41,766 nt of DNA from the NCBI GenBank assembly GCA_018883025.1, contig VEQW01000002.1:1-41766 (forward strand), written 5' to 3'. The first letter of the stretch is position 1, and each line of letters opens with the position of its first letter. The DNA comes from Solirubrobacterales bacterium. Lineage in GTDB: Bacteria; Actinomycetota; Thermoleophilia; Solirubrobacterales; 70-9. The position numbers were made by a program, and so were the translations under genes. Below are positions 30,812 through 38,132 of this stretch, piece after piece. The notes beneath the pieces are model-generated. The model saw nothing but the letters and a program-made list of their open reading frames with translations, did no database searches and had not been told where the DNA came from.

Positions 30812-31210
30812 ATGATCTCGGTCACTTCAAAGTCGCGCTACGCGGTCGTCGCCCTGGCGGAACTCGCTCGCTCGGGCGAGCATCCAGTCCCGGTCAAGGA
30901 GCTTGCCGAGCGAAGGGCGGTCCCCGAGCAGTTCCTCGAGCAGCTGTTCTCGACTCTGAGGCGCTCCGGCTTCCTCGAGAGCCATCGCGGAAGCAAGGGC
31001 GGCTACACCCTGGCTCGTCCGCCCGAGGAGATCACCGTCCTCGAGGTCGTCCAGGCCCTCGACGGTGTGATCGGCCAGGAGGCCGAGGAGGCCGGTGGAA
31101 TCTGGGAAGAGGGGGTCGAGTCCCTGCGGTCGGTATTCGGATCGACGACGGTGGCCGACATCCTCGAGAGGGAGTCGGCCGAGGGTCGATCGGGGATGTA
31201 CTTCATTTGA
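30812..31210 (+). CDS. Rrf2-family transcriptional regulator, CymR-like
   Basis: The 132-residue winged-helix protein has the Rrf2 pattern: ISVTSKSRYAVVALAELA, VPVKELAERRAVPEQFLEQLFSTLRRSGFLESHRGSKGGYTLARPPEEITVLEVVQALDG. It has no cysteine at all, so it cannot carry the Fe-S cluster of IscR or NsrR. Its stop overlaps the start of cysK (TTGA), and cysE follows. This is the setting of CymR, the Bacillus/Staphylococcus cysteine repressor, which acts together with CysK as co-repressor. Autogenous control of this operon and of distant sulfur genes is inferred. AAAGG 6 bases before ATG 30812 is a clear ribosome-binding site. It lies 32 bases after gltX. Confidence 0.85.
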   Translation: MISVTSKSRYAVVALAELARSGEHPVPVKELAERRAVPEQFLEQLFSTLRRSGFLESHRGSKGGYTLARPPEEITVLEVVQALDGVIGQEAEEAGGIWEEGVESLRSVFGSTTVADILERESAEGRSGMYFI

Positions 31211-32127
31211 TCGCCCCGCAGGCATCTGCAACCGTCGGGGGAACCCCACTGGTCTGGCTGGCCCGCCTCGGAGAGGGCCTCGAGGCCGACGTCTGCGGGA
31301 AGCTCGAGTACTTCAATCCCGGTGGGTCCGTCAAGGACCGGATCGGGGCGGCGATGATCGGTGCGGCAGAAGCCGAGGGAAAGCTCGAACGGGGAAAGTC
31401 GGTGGTGGTCGAGGCGACCAGTGGCAACACTGGCATCGCCCTGGCGATGATCTGTGCGGCCCGGGGATACGAGCTGGTCGTAACCATGCCGGAGGGACTC
31501 AGTCGGGAACGGGCAAAGCTCCTCCGGGCCTATGGCGCGACCGTGATCGAGACCGAAACGACCGGGGGAATGGATGAATCGGTCGACCTTGCCCGTCAGA
31601 TCGCTGCCGAGAGGGACGGCTTCATGCCTCTCCAGTTCTCCAATCCGGCGAACCCCGAGGCCCACTTTCGGACCACCGGACCCGAAATCTGGGCCGACAC
31701 GAAGGGTGAGATCGGGGCGTTCGTGGCCGGCGTCGGGACCGGCGGGACGATCACCGGAGTAGGGCGATACCTGCGCGAGCAGGATTCCGACGCAAAGCTG
31801 ATCGCGGTCGAACCGGCCGGCTCCCCGGTCCTTTCCGGCGGCCGTGTCGGTCCACACCGCCTCCAGGGGATCGGTGCCGGATTCGTGCCCGAGGTCCTGG
31901 ATCTCGACCTGGTCGACGAAATCATCCAGGTCGACGACGATGAGGCGATAGCGACCTCGCACCGACTGGCCTCCGAGGAGGGCATCCTCGGAGGGATTTC
32001 GGCCGGGGCGAACGTCGCCGCCGCCCTCGAGGTGGCCGCCCGCCCTGAGTTCGCCGGAAAACGGATCGTCACCGTCATCTGCGATTCGGGCGATCGCTAC
32101 ATGTCCCTCCCCTTCTTCGCCCCTTGA
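31207..32127 (+). CDS. cysK: O-acetylserine sulfhydrylase (cysteine synthase)
   Basis: This fold-type II PLP enzyme makes cysteine from O-acetylserine and sulfide. The 306 residues contain GGTPLVWLARL, the PLP Lys43 in FNPGGSVKDRIG, EATSGNTGIALAMICAARGY, MPEGLSRERAKLLRAYGA, QFSNPANPEAHFRTTGPEIW, VAGVGTGGTITGVGRYLRE, GIGAGFVPEVLD and GGISAGANVAAAL. The track start at 30544 is spurious. TTG 31207 overlaps the Rrf2 stop and gives the usual length. It is translationally coupled to the regulator and sits 37 bases before cysE, the enzyme that makes its substrate and forms the cysteine synthase complex. Confidence 0.95.
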   Translation: MIAPQASATVGGTPLVWLARLGEGLEADVCGKLEYFNPGGSVKDRIGAAMIGAAEAEGKLERGKSVVVEATSGNTGIALAMICAARGYELVVTMPEGLSRERAKLLRAYGATVIETETTGGMDESVDLARQIAAERDGFMPLQFSNPANPEAHFRTTGPEIWADTKGEIGAFVAGVGTGGTITGVGRYLREQDSDAKLIAVEPAGSPVLSGGRVGPHRLQGIGAGFVPEVLDLDLVDEIIQVDDDEAIATSHRLASEEGILGGISAGANVAAALEVAARPEFAGKRIVTVICDSGDRYMSLPFFAP

Positions 32128-32164
32128 TCCGGTGACCCCCGTGGATCGGCAAGGGAGGGGACAA

Positions 32165-32893
32165 ATGGAGGAGCCGGCCACTTCCAGGGCCGTCCTCCGG
32201 GAGGAGCTCGAGGTGGCCCGGGAGCGCGACCCGGCGACCGAAGGGGTTTCGGATGCGACGATCGCCGCTGGTTGGCCGGGTGTGCAGGCCGTACTGGCCC
32301 ACCGCTTGGCCCACGCCCTGATGGAGGCCGGAGTTCCCTTCCTTCCCTTCCTGGTCTCCTGGATTGCGCGTGCGGTAACCGGGGTGGAGATCCACCCGGG
32401 GGCGAAGATCGGCAGACGCTTCTTCGTCGACCACGGATCCGGAGTGGTGATCGGCGAAACGGCAGAGCTCGGTGACGACGTAACCATCTACCAGGGGGTC
32501 ACCCTCGGGGGAACCGGCTTCGAGACCGGAAAGCGACATCCGACGGTCGAGGACAACGTCACGATCGGATCAGGAGCCAAGCTGCTTGGTCCGGTCCGGG
32601 TGGGCCACGGGGCGAAGATCGGGGCCAATGCGGTCGTGATCGAGGACGTCCCGCCGAACGCGACCGTTGTCGGGAACCCGGGTCACACCGTCCGGGTCGA
32701 GGGTCGCAGGCCAGAGGGTCCGGACGCCGACTGGATCCACCTTCCGGACCCGATTCAGGAGGCGGTCCAGTCGCTCTCGGAGCGAATCGCCGAACTCGAG
32801 CGTGAGGTGGCCGAGCTCTCAGGGAGGCCCCCACGCGACGCTCCGCTGGAAAGCCCTCCCCAGCGGAAGGGACCTTCCCCGGCCGGGGGCTGA
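32165..32893 (+). CDS. cysE: Serine O-acetyltransferase
   Basis: CysE makes O-acetylserine from serine and acetyl-CoA. The 242 residues have a short N-terminal helical domain (HRLAHALMEAGVPFLPFLVSWIARAVTG). The left-handed hexapeptide beta-helix includes IHPGAKIGRRFFVDHGSGVVIGETAELGDDVTIYQGVTLGGTG, KRHPTVEDNVTIGSGAKLLGPVRVG and ANAVVIEDVPPNATVVGNPG. Past residue ~190 is an added coiled-coil segment (VQSLSERIAELEREVAELSG) and a basic Pro-rich tail. The C-terminus does not end in the usual Ile that docks into CysK, so complex formation may differ. ATG 32165 with GGGAGGGG upstream is preferred over GTG 32132. Last gene of the Rrf2-cysK-cysE operon. Confidence 0.93.
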   Translation: MEEPATSRAVLREELEVARERDPATEGVSDATIAAGWPGVQAVLAHRLAHALMEAGVPFLPFLVSWIARAVTGVEIHPGAKIGRRFFVDHGSGVVIGETAELGDDVTIYQGVTLGGTGFETGKRHPTVEDNVTIGSGAKLLGPVRVGHGAKIGANAVVIEDVPPNATVVGNPGHTVRVEGRRPEGPDADWIHLPDPIQEAVQSLSERIAELEREVAELSGRPPRDAPLESPPQRKGPSPAGG

Positions 32894-32910
32894 CGCGCCT
32901 CTACCGCAGG

Positions 32911-32916
32911 TATCCT
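32911..32916 (+). promoter_or_regulatory. -10 box (TATCCT) for the helicase gene, leaderless
   Basis: TATCCT ends 6 bases before GTG 32923. The spacing favours that GTG over the TTG at 32920 listed in the track, which would leave only 3 bases. Confidence 0.5.
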
Positions 32917-32922
32917 CGGTTG

Positions 32923-35133
32923 GTGGAGGCGTCAGCAACCGTAGAGAGCCTCAATCCCGAGCAGAGGCGCGCCGTGGAGTACGGCGAGGGACCGCTGCTC
33001 GTGATTGCCGGCGCCGGCTCCGGAAAGACCCGGGTGCTCACCCACCGGATCGCCCACCTGCTGGACACGGGAAGGGCCAGGCCGAGCGAGATCCTCGCAA
33101 TCACCTTCACCAATCGGGCAGCTGACGAGATGCGGGAGCGAGTCGCCGGCCTGCTCGGTCGGACGGCGGCCGGCATGTGGGTCTCGACCTTCCACTCGGC
33201 ATGCGCGCGGATGCTCCGTGTCGATGCACAGCTGTTGGGCTACACACGCTCCTTCACGATCTATGACGAGGCCGATTCGGTTCGAATGGTCAAGAGGGTC
33301 ATGGAGGAGCTCTCCCTCGACCCGAAGGAACTACCGCCCAAGTCGGTCAAGCGACGGATCTCGGGGGCGAAGAACGAGCTGGTCGCCCCCGAAGCGTTCG
33401 CGTCGTCGGCCCGTGCCCCTTTCGAAGAGCAGATCGCGGATGTTTACGAGCTCTACGAGCAGAGGATGGCCGAGAGCAATGCCATGGATTTCGACGATCT
33501 CCTCGTTCGCACCGTCCAGATGCTCGAGCAGTTCGACGATGTCAGGGAGAGGTGGCGCTCGACCTTCCGCCATGTGCTGGTGGACGAGTACCAGGACACG
33601 AACCACGCCCAGTACCGGCTGCTGGTCCAGCTGGTCGGTGAGCAAGGCAACCTGACCGTCGTCGGCGACGAGGACCAGTCGGTCTACGGATTCCGAAATG
33701 CCGACATCCGGAACATCCTCGACTTCGAGCGGGAGTTCCCGCAGGCCGGCGTGGTCAAGTTGGAGCAGAACTACCGATCGACACAGACCATCCTCTCCGC
33801 CGCCAACGAAGTGGTTCGCCGGAACCGCGATCGTCGCCCGAAGGAACTCTGGACCGATGAGGGCGAGGGCGAACCGGTGGAGGTCACCGGACTCGGAGAC
33901 GAGCACGAAGAAGCGAGGTGGGTGGCCGATCGGGTCGAGAAGCTGGCGGCGCTCTCCGAGGGCGGTCTCGACGAGGTCGCTGTCTTCTATCGGACCAACG
34001 CAATGAGCCGGGTCCTGGAGGACACCCTCGTCCGCTATGGCCTCAGGTATCGGGTGGTCGGCGGGACGAAGTTCTACGACCGGGCCGAGGTCAAGGACGT
34101 GATCGCCTACCTCCAGTACCTGGCGAATCCCGCCGACTCGGTCGCCTTCGCCAGGATCGTCAACACTCCGCGGCGGGGGATCGGGAAGACCTCGCTCGGA
34201 CGGGTGATGGCCCATGTCAACACCCTCGGCGAACCGATCTGGGACGTTGCTTCGGAGCCCGAGAGGATCCCGGGTCTCGGTTCGGCCGCGGTCAAGTCCC
34301 TCGATGCCTTTCAACAGACGATGTCGGGGCTCCGGGAGAAGGCGGATTCCGGATCGGTGGCAGAGCTGATCGAGTCGGTCCTCCGGGATACGGGTTACGC
34401 CGAGGCCCTGGAGACCGAACGTTCGGTCGAAGCGCAGGGCCGCCTGGAGAACCTGGAGGAGCTGGTCTCGGTTGCGCGCGAGTTCGACCTGACCGAGACG
34501 GGGGAGGCTGACCCCGAGACCTCGGCGCTCGAAGGATTCCTGGAGCAGATAGCGCTGCTGACCGACCGCGAACAGGATCGTGAGGAGGGCGAGACCCTCA
34601 GCCTGATGACCCTCCACAACGCAAAGGGACTCGAATTCGATTCGGTGATCATGATCGGATGCGAAGAGGGGCTGTTCCCTCACGCCAGGTCACTGGACGA
34701 GGGCGGGGAGGAAGAGGAGCGAAGGCTCTGTTATGTCGGCATGACACGGGCCCGGAAGCGCCTGGTCATGACCTGGGCCGTTGCCCGGGGATTCCACGGC
34801 GAGTCCGGTGGCCCCTCCCGCTTCCTCGACGAGGTTCCCGAGGAACTGGTCGAACGTGCGGAGCCCGAGCGGCCAGCCCGGGCGCTCAGGAGCTACGGGG
34901 TACCCGGGTTGGTACGAGGCGAGCCGTCGATGCCCATCGCACGCCCCCAACCCCGTGATCCCGACGAGATACCGGCCGTTTCTATCGGCGACGATGTCGA
35001 GCACGAGAGCTTCGGGGAGGGCGTGGTGATCGGAACCGAACCGGGAGGCCTGATCGTCGTCCGGTTCGCCGCCGATGGCACTGAGAGAAAGCTGATGGCC
35101 GAGTATGCCCCGCTGGTCCGGAGGGCCGGATGA
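32923..35133 (+). CDS. pcrA: UvrD/PcrA-type ATP-dependent DNA helicase
   Basis: This superfamily 1A 3'-5' helicase works in repair and replication-fork maintenance. The 736 residues show all SF1 motifs: LNPEQRRAVEYGEGPLLVIAGAGSGKTRVLTHRIAHL (Q motif and Walker A), ITFTNRAADEMRERV (Ia), HVLVDEYQDTNHAQYRLL (Walker B, DEYQD), VVGDEDQSVYGFRNADIRNI (III), LEQNYRST (IV), LMTLHNAKGLEFDSVIMIGCEEGLFPH (V) and RRLCYVGMTRARKRL (VI). A C-terminal Tudor-like tail (VEHESFGEGVVIGTEPGGLIVVRF), typical of PcrA, is present. GTG 32923 is chosen for the TATCCT box 6 bases upstream. folD starts within its stop codon (ATGA). Confidence 0.95.
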   Translation: MEASATVESLNPEQRRAVEYGEGPLLVIAGAGSGKTRVLTHRIAHLLDTGRARPSEILAITFTNRAADEMRERVAGLLGRTAAGMWVSTFHSACARMLRVDAQLLGYTRSFTIYDEADSVRMVKRVMEELSLDPKELPPKSVKRRISGAKNELVAPEAFASSARAPFEEQIADVYELYEQRMAESNAMDFDDLLVRTVQMLEQFDDVRERWRSTFRHVLVDEYQDTNHAQYRLLVQLVGEQGNLTVVGDEDQSVYGFRNADIRNILDFEREFPQAGVVKLEQNYRSTQTILSAANEVVRRNRDRRPKELWTDEGEGEPVEVTGLGDEHEEARWVADRVEKLAALSEGGLDEVAVFYRTNAMSRVLEDTLVRYGLRYRVVGGTKFYDRAEVKDVIAYLQYLANPADSVAFARIVNTPRRGIGKTSLGRVMAHVNTLGEPIWDVASEPERIPGLGSAAVKSLDAFQQTMSGLREKADSGSVAELIESVLRDTGYAEALETERSVEAQGRLENLEELVSVAREFDLTETGEADPETSALEGFLEQIALLTDREQDREEGETLSLMTLHNAKGLEFDSVIMIGCEEGLFPHARSLDEGGEEEERRLCYVGMTRARKRLVMTWAVARGFHGESGGPSRFLDEVPEELVERAEPERPARALRSYGVPGLVRGEPSMPIARPQPRDPDEIPAVSIGDDVEHESFGEGVVIGTEPGGLIVVRFAADGTERKLMAEYAPLVRRAG

Positions 35134-35984
35134 CCCCGGACGCACGGATCCTCGATGGCAAGGCGATCGCCGGGGCGGTGCGTTCCGACGTGGCCGGAGA
35201 AGTTGGCGAGCTGTCGACCACAATCGGAAGGGCTCCGGCCCTCGCCACGGTCCTGGTCGGCGATGACCCGGCCTCCGAGGTCTATGTCTCGAACAAGCAC
35301 AGGGCCTGCGAGGAGGTCGGGATCGAATCGGTCCATCGGGCGGTGCCCGGGACCGTCGGACAGTCCGAACTCGAGGAGATCGTCAGGGACCTGAATGGCG
35401 AAGATGAAGTCGACGGGATCCTCGTCCAGCTCCCCCTCCCGGACGGCCTCGACGCCGGGCCCGTCATCGCTTCGATCGATCCGATGAAGGATGTCGACGG
35501 CCTCACCGCGGAGAATCAGGGCCGGCTCGCATCGGGCTCGCCGTGGCTGGTCCCCTGCACTCCCGCAGGGGTGATCGAGATCCTCGACAGGTCCGACATC
35601 CCGATCGAAGGGAAGGAGGTGGTGGTGATCGGGCGCTCTAACCTGGTCGGGCGCCCCCTGATCAGCCTTTTCCTCGACCGAAATGCCACTGTGACTGCCT
35701 GCCACTCCCGAACCGTGGACCTTCCCGGCGTCTGCCGACGGGCCGACATCCTGGTTGCTGCGGTCGGGGTACCGGGCCTCGTGGGGGCGGATTTCGTCAA
35801 GGAGGGGGCGACGGTTATCGACGTCGGGATCAACCGAACGGACGACGGGCTGGTCGGCGATGTCGAGTTCGAGCAGGTCGCCGAAGTCGCCGGTGCAATC
35901 ACTCCGGTACCCGGGGGAGTCGGTCCGATGACGATCGCGATGCTCCTCGCCAACACCGTCAAGGCCGCGGGGTCCCGAAGGTGA
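35130..35984 (+). CDS. folD: Bifunctional methylene-tetrahydrofolate dehydrogenase / methenyl-tetrahydrofolate cyclohydrolase
   Basis: FolD interconverts 5,10-methylene- and 10-formyl-tetrahydrofolate using NADP. The 284 residues contain LVGDDPASEVYVSNKHRACEEVGIE (catalytic Lys in SNKHRACE, normally YVxxKxxA), GILVQLPLPDGLDAGPVIASIDPMKDVDGLT, PCTPAGVIEILDR, VVVIGRSNLVGRPLISLFLDRNATVTACHSRT (NADP site), ADILVAAVGVPGLV and PVPGGVGPMTIAMLLANTV. Length is standard. ATG 35130 overlaps the helicase stop, and its own stop overlaps the next membrane-protein gene, making a three-gene coupled unit. Confidence 0.96.
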   Translation: MTPDARILDGKAIAGAVRSDVAGEVGELSTTIGRAPALATVLVGDDPASEVYVSNKHRACEEVGIESVHRAVPGTVGQSELEEIVRDLNGEDEVDGILVQLPLPDGLDAGPVIASIDPMKDVDGLTAENQGRLASGSPWLVPCTPAGVIEILDRSDIPIEGKEVVVIGRSNLVGRPLISLFLDRNATVTACHSRTVDLPGVCRRADILVAAVGVPGLVGADFVKEGATVIDVGINRTDDGLVGDVEFEQVAEVAGAITPVPGGVGPMTIAMLLANTVKAAGSRR

Positions 35985-36367
35985 TCGGCGCGAGGGCTCA
36001 TAACCCGGTGATGCCGATAGACCTCCTCGTCGGGATCGGAGGGGCTGCCGTGTTCGTCGGTCTCGGTCTCGACTGGTCGGCGGGCCAAACCGGGTACGAG
36101 ACGCTCTCGGCCTTGAAGGTACTGCTGCTGATTGCAGGCGCGATGGCCCTCCTCGAACCGATCGTCCTCTTCTTCACAAGGAAGACCGACCTGCCGGTCG
36201 TCTGGCAGACGACCTTTTGCCTGCTTGGGAGCGCCCTCACGCTGATCCTGGTGGGCAAGGCCGTGTTCCCACCGGAGCCCGGGTTCGACCTCGGGTTCTA
36301 CGTAACCCTCGGTGGAATGCTGGTCGCTTCCGCCGCGGCCTGGACGACCGTTTCGCGGGAGAACTAG
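35981..36367 (+). CDS. Four-helix integral membrane protein of unknown function
   Basis: I recognise no family. The 128-residue protein has four hydrophobic helices: IDLLVGIGGAAVFVGLGLDW, LKVLLLIAGAMALLEPIVLFF, TTFCLLGSALTLILVGKAVF and FYVTLGGMLVASAAAWTTV. Short loops join them (SAGQTGYETLSA, TRKTDLPVVWQ, PPEPGFDLG). The layout resembles small actinobacterial four-pass proteins of unknown role. GTG 35981 overlaps the folD stop in GTGA; ATG 36011 is an alternative that removes ten polar residues and would place the start nearer the first helix. gatC has its own promoter 24 bases downstream. Confidence 0.65.
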   Translation: MIGARAHNPVMPIDLLVGIGGAAVFVGLGLDWSAGQTGYETLSALKVLLLIAGAMALLEPIVLFFTRKTDLPVVWQTTFCLLGSALTLILVGKAVFPPEPGFDLGFYVTLGGMLVASAAAWTTVSREN

Positions 36368-36391
36368 CCGGCCCGGCTGCACCTGCTGGAC

Positions 36392-36397
36392 TAGACT
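36392..36397 (+). promoter_or_regulatory. -10 box (TAGACT) for gatCAB, leaderless
   Basis: TAGACT ends 7 bases before GTG 36405. The short gap with no Shine-Dalgarno predicts a leaderless transcript, and helps fix the start of gatC. Confidence 0.5.
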
Positions 36398-36404
36398 CAG
36401 GCCG

Positions 36405-36695
36405 GTGATCGACCGCGACCAGGTAGTCCATGTCGCCCGGCTCGCGCGCCTCGAACTGGGCGAGGACGAGGTAGGGGCCCTGGCAGAGGAGCTCTCCTCC
36501 ATACTCGACCACGTCGACCGGCTGCTCGCCGTGGATACTGACGGAGTCGAGCCGACGACCCACGTAGTACCCCTGGAGAACGTCTTGAGGGACGACGTAC
36601 CCGGGGAGGAGCTGACGCCCGAGCAGGCGCTGGCCCCGGCACCGAGCGTCGAGGACGGCGCCTTTCTGGTCCCGTCCCCGAAGACCGAGGGCTGA
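36405..36695 (+). CDS. gatC: Asp/Glu-tRNA amidotransferase subunit C
   Basis: The 96-residue GatC wraps around GatA and stabilises the GatCAB complex, which amidates Glu-tRNA-Gln and/or Asp-tRNA-Asn. Visible are VVHVARLARLELGEDEVGALAEELSSILDHVDRLLAVDTDGVEPTTHV, PLENVLRDD and a C-terminal DGAFLVPSP. The track start at 36312 lies in the upstream gene; GTG 36405 is the normal start, behind TAGACT. gatA follows after 3 bases. The order C-A-B is the common bacterial one. Confidence 0.95.
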   Translation: MIDRDQVVHVARLARLELGEDEVGALAEELSSILDHVDRLLAVDTDGVEPTTHVVPLENVLRDDVPGEELTPEQALAPAPSVEDGAFLVPSPKTEG

Positions 36696-36698
36696 GCG

Positions 36699-38132
36699 GT
36701 GGCTGGCGAGCCGCTCGGGATGCTTTCTGCCTGCGCTACGGGTGAGGCGATCGGCTCGGGCGAACTCGATGGTGCGGAGTGCCTGGCCTTCTGGGCTGAG
36801 CGGGCCGGGGACGAAACCCTCAATGCCTACCTCTGGACCGGCCCGGATGATGGCGGCCAGCGGATCGCAGGAGCACCGGTCGCCGTCAAGGACATCTTCT
36901 GCACCGAAGGCCTGCCAACCACGGCCGGCTCGAGGATCCTCGACGGTTACGCCCCGCCATTCGACGCAACGGCCGTCACCCGGCTCCGGGCAGCCGGGCT
37001 GCCCGTCCTGGGCAAGACGAACATGGACGAGTTCGCAATGGGTTCCTCGAATGAGAACTCGGCTTACGGTCCCGTTCTGAACCCCTGGGACCGGACCCGG
37101 GTGCCCGGCGGTTCTTCGGGAGGGTCGGCGGCGGCGGTGGCCGCTGGGGCAGCCCCTTGGGCGTTGGGCACCGATACCGGTGGCTCGATCCGTCAGCCGG
37201 CGGCCCTCTGTGGAATCGTCGGCCTGAAACCGACCTATGGAGCGGTCTCCCGCTTCGGGATGATCGCCTTCGCTTCCTCGCTCGACCAGTGCGGGACCTT
37301 CGGCCACTCGGTCGCCGACGCGGCCGAGCTCCTCTCGGTGGTCGAGGGCCTCGATCCACGTGACTCGACCTCGACCGGGATACCGGGGGGGCTTTCGCGA
37401 CCGACGGCAAGTGACCTCGAGGGGATCACCGTCGGAGTCCCACGGAATTTCCTGGAGGTTGGGGTCGAACAAGGGGTGGCTGACCGGTTTGCCGAGGCAC
37501 TGAAAACCGTCGAGCGCCTCGGCGGCACGATTCGGGACATCGAACTTCCCCACGCCGAGCTGGGGATCTCGGCCTACTACGTCATCGCACCGGCCGAGGC
37601 CTCGACCAACCTCTCCCGCTACGACGGGGTCCGTTATGGCCTCCGCGTGCCGGCAGACGATCTGGTCGAGATGTACGAGAGGACCCGGGGTGAAGGCTTC
37701 GGCCCGGAGGTAAAGCGCCGGATCATGCTGGGGACCTACGCCCTTTCCTCCGGGTATTACGACCAGTACTACGGCACTGCCCAGAAGGTGCGGACCCTGA
37801 TCGTGCGCGATTTCGAGGCAGCTTTCTCCGAGGTGGACCTGATCGCGACCCCAACCACCCCCGGGGTCGCCTTCGAGCTCGGGGCGAAGACCTCCGACCC
37901 CTGGTCGATGTACCTGAACGATCTGTTCACGGTCCCGATGTCGCTCGCCGGCATTCCGGCGATCTCGATTCCCGCCGGCCTGGCGGCGCCCCCGGAAGGG
38001 GGACCCCAGTTGCCGGTCGGTCTGCAGTTGGCAGCACCTGCCTTCGCCGAGCAGGCGTTGATCGAATCGGCACATGCGCTCGAAGCCGCAATCGGCTTCG
38101 ATGAGAGACCCGAGGGTGGTGGGGATTCGTGA
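36699..38132 (+). CDS. gatA: Asp/Glu-tRNA amidotransferase subunit A (amidase)
   Basis: GatA hydrolyses glutamine and feeds ammonia to GatB. The 477-residue amidase-signature protein has its Ser-cisSer-Lys triad at Lys64 (VAVKDIF), Ser139 (PGGSSGGSAAAVAAG) and Ser163 (DTGGSIRQPAALCGIVGLKPTYGAVSRFG). The residue spacing equals that of characterised GatA proteins. NPWDRTRVPGGSSGG, LDQCGTFGHSVADAAEL, LGTYALSSGYYDQYYGTAQKVR and FTVPMSLAGIPAISIPAG support GatA over generic amidases. GTG 36699 lies 3 bases after gatC, and gatB begins within the stop (GTGA). Confidence 0.97.
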   Translation: MAGEPLGMLSACATGEAIGSGELDGAECLAFWAERAGDETLNAYLWTGPDDGGQRIAGAPVAVKDIFCTEGLPTTAGSRILDGYAPPFDATAVTRLRAAGLPVLGKTNMDEFAMGSSNENSAYGPVLNPWDRTRVPGGSSGGSAAAVAAGAAPWALGTDTGGSIRQPAALCGIVGLKPTYGAVSRFGMIAFASSLDQCGTFGHSVADAAELLSVVEGLDPRDSTSTGIPGGLSRPTASDLEGITVGVPRNFLEVGVEQGVADRFAEALKTVERLGGTIRDIELPHAELGISAYYVIAPAEASTNLSRYDGVRYGLRVPADDLVEMYERTRGEGFGPEVKRRIMLGTYALSSGYYDQYYGTAQKVRTLIVRDFEAAFSEVDLIATPTTPGVAFELGAKTSDPWSMYLNDLFTVPMSLAGIPAISIPAGLAAPPEGGPQLPVGLQLAAPAFAEQALIESAHALEAAIGFDERPEGGGDS

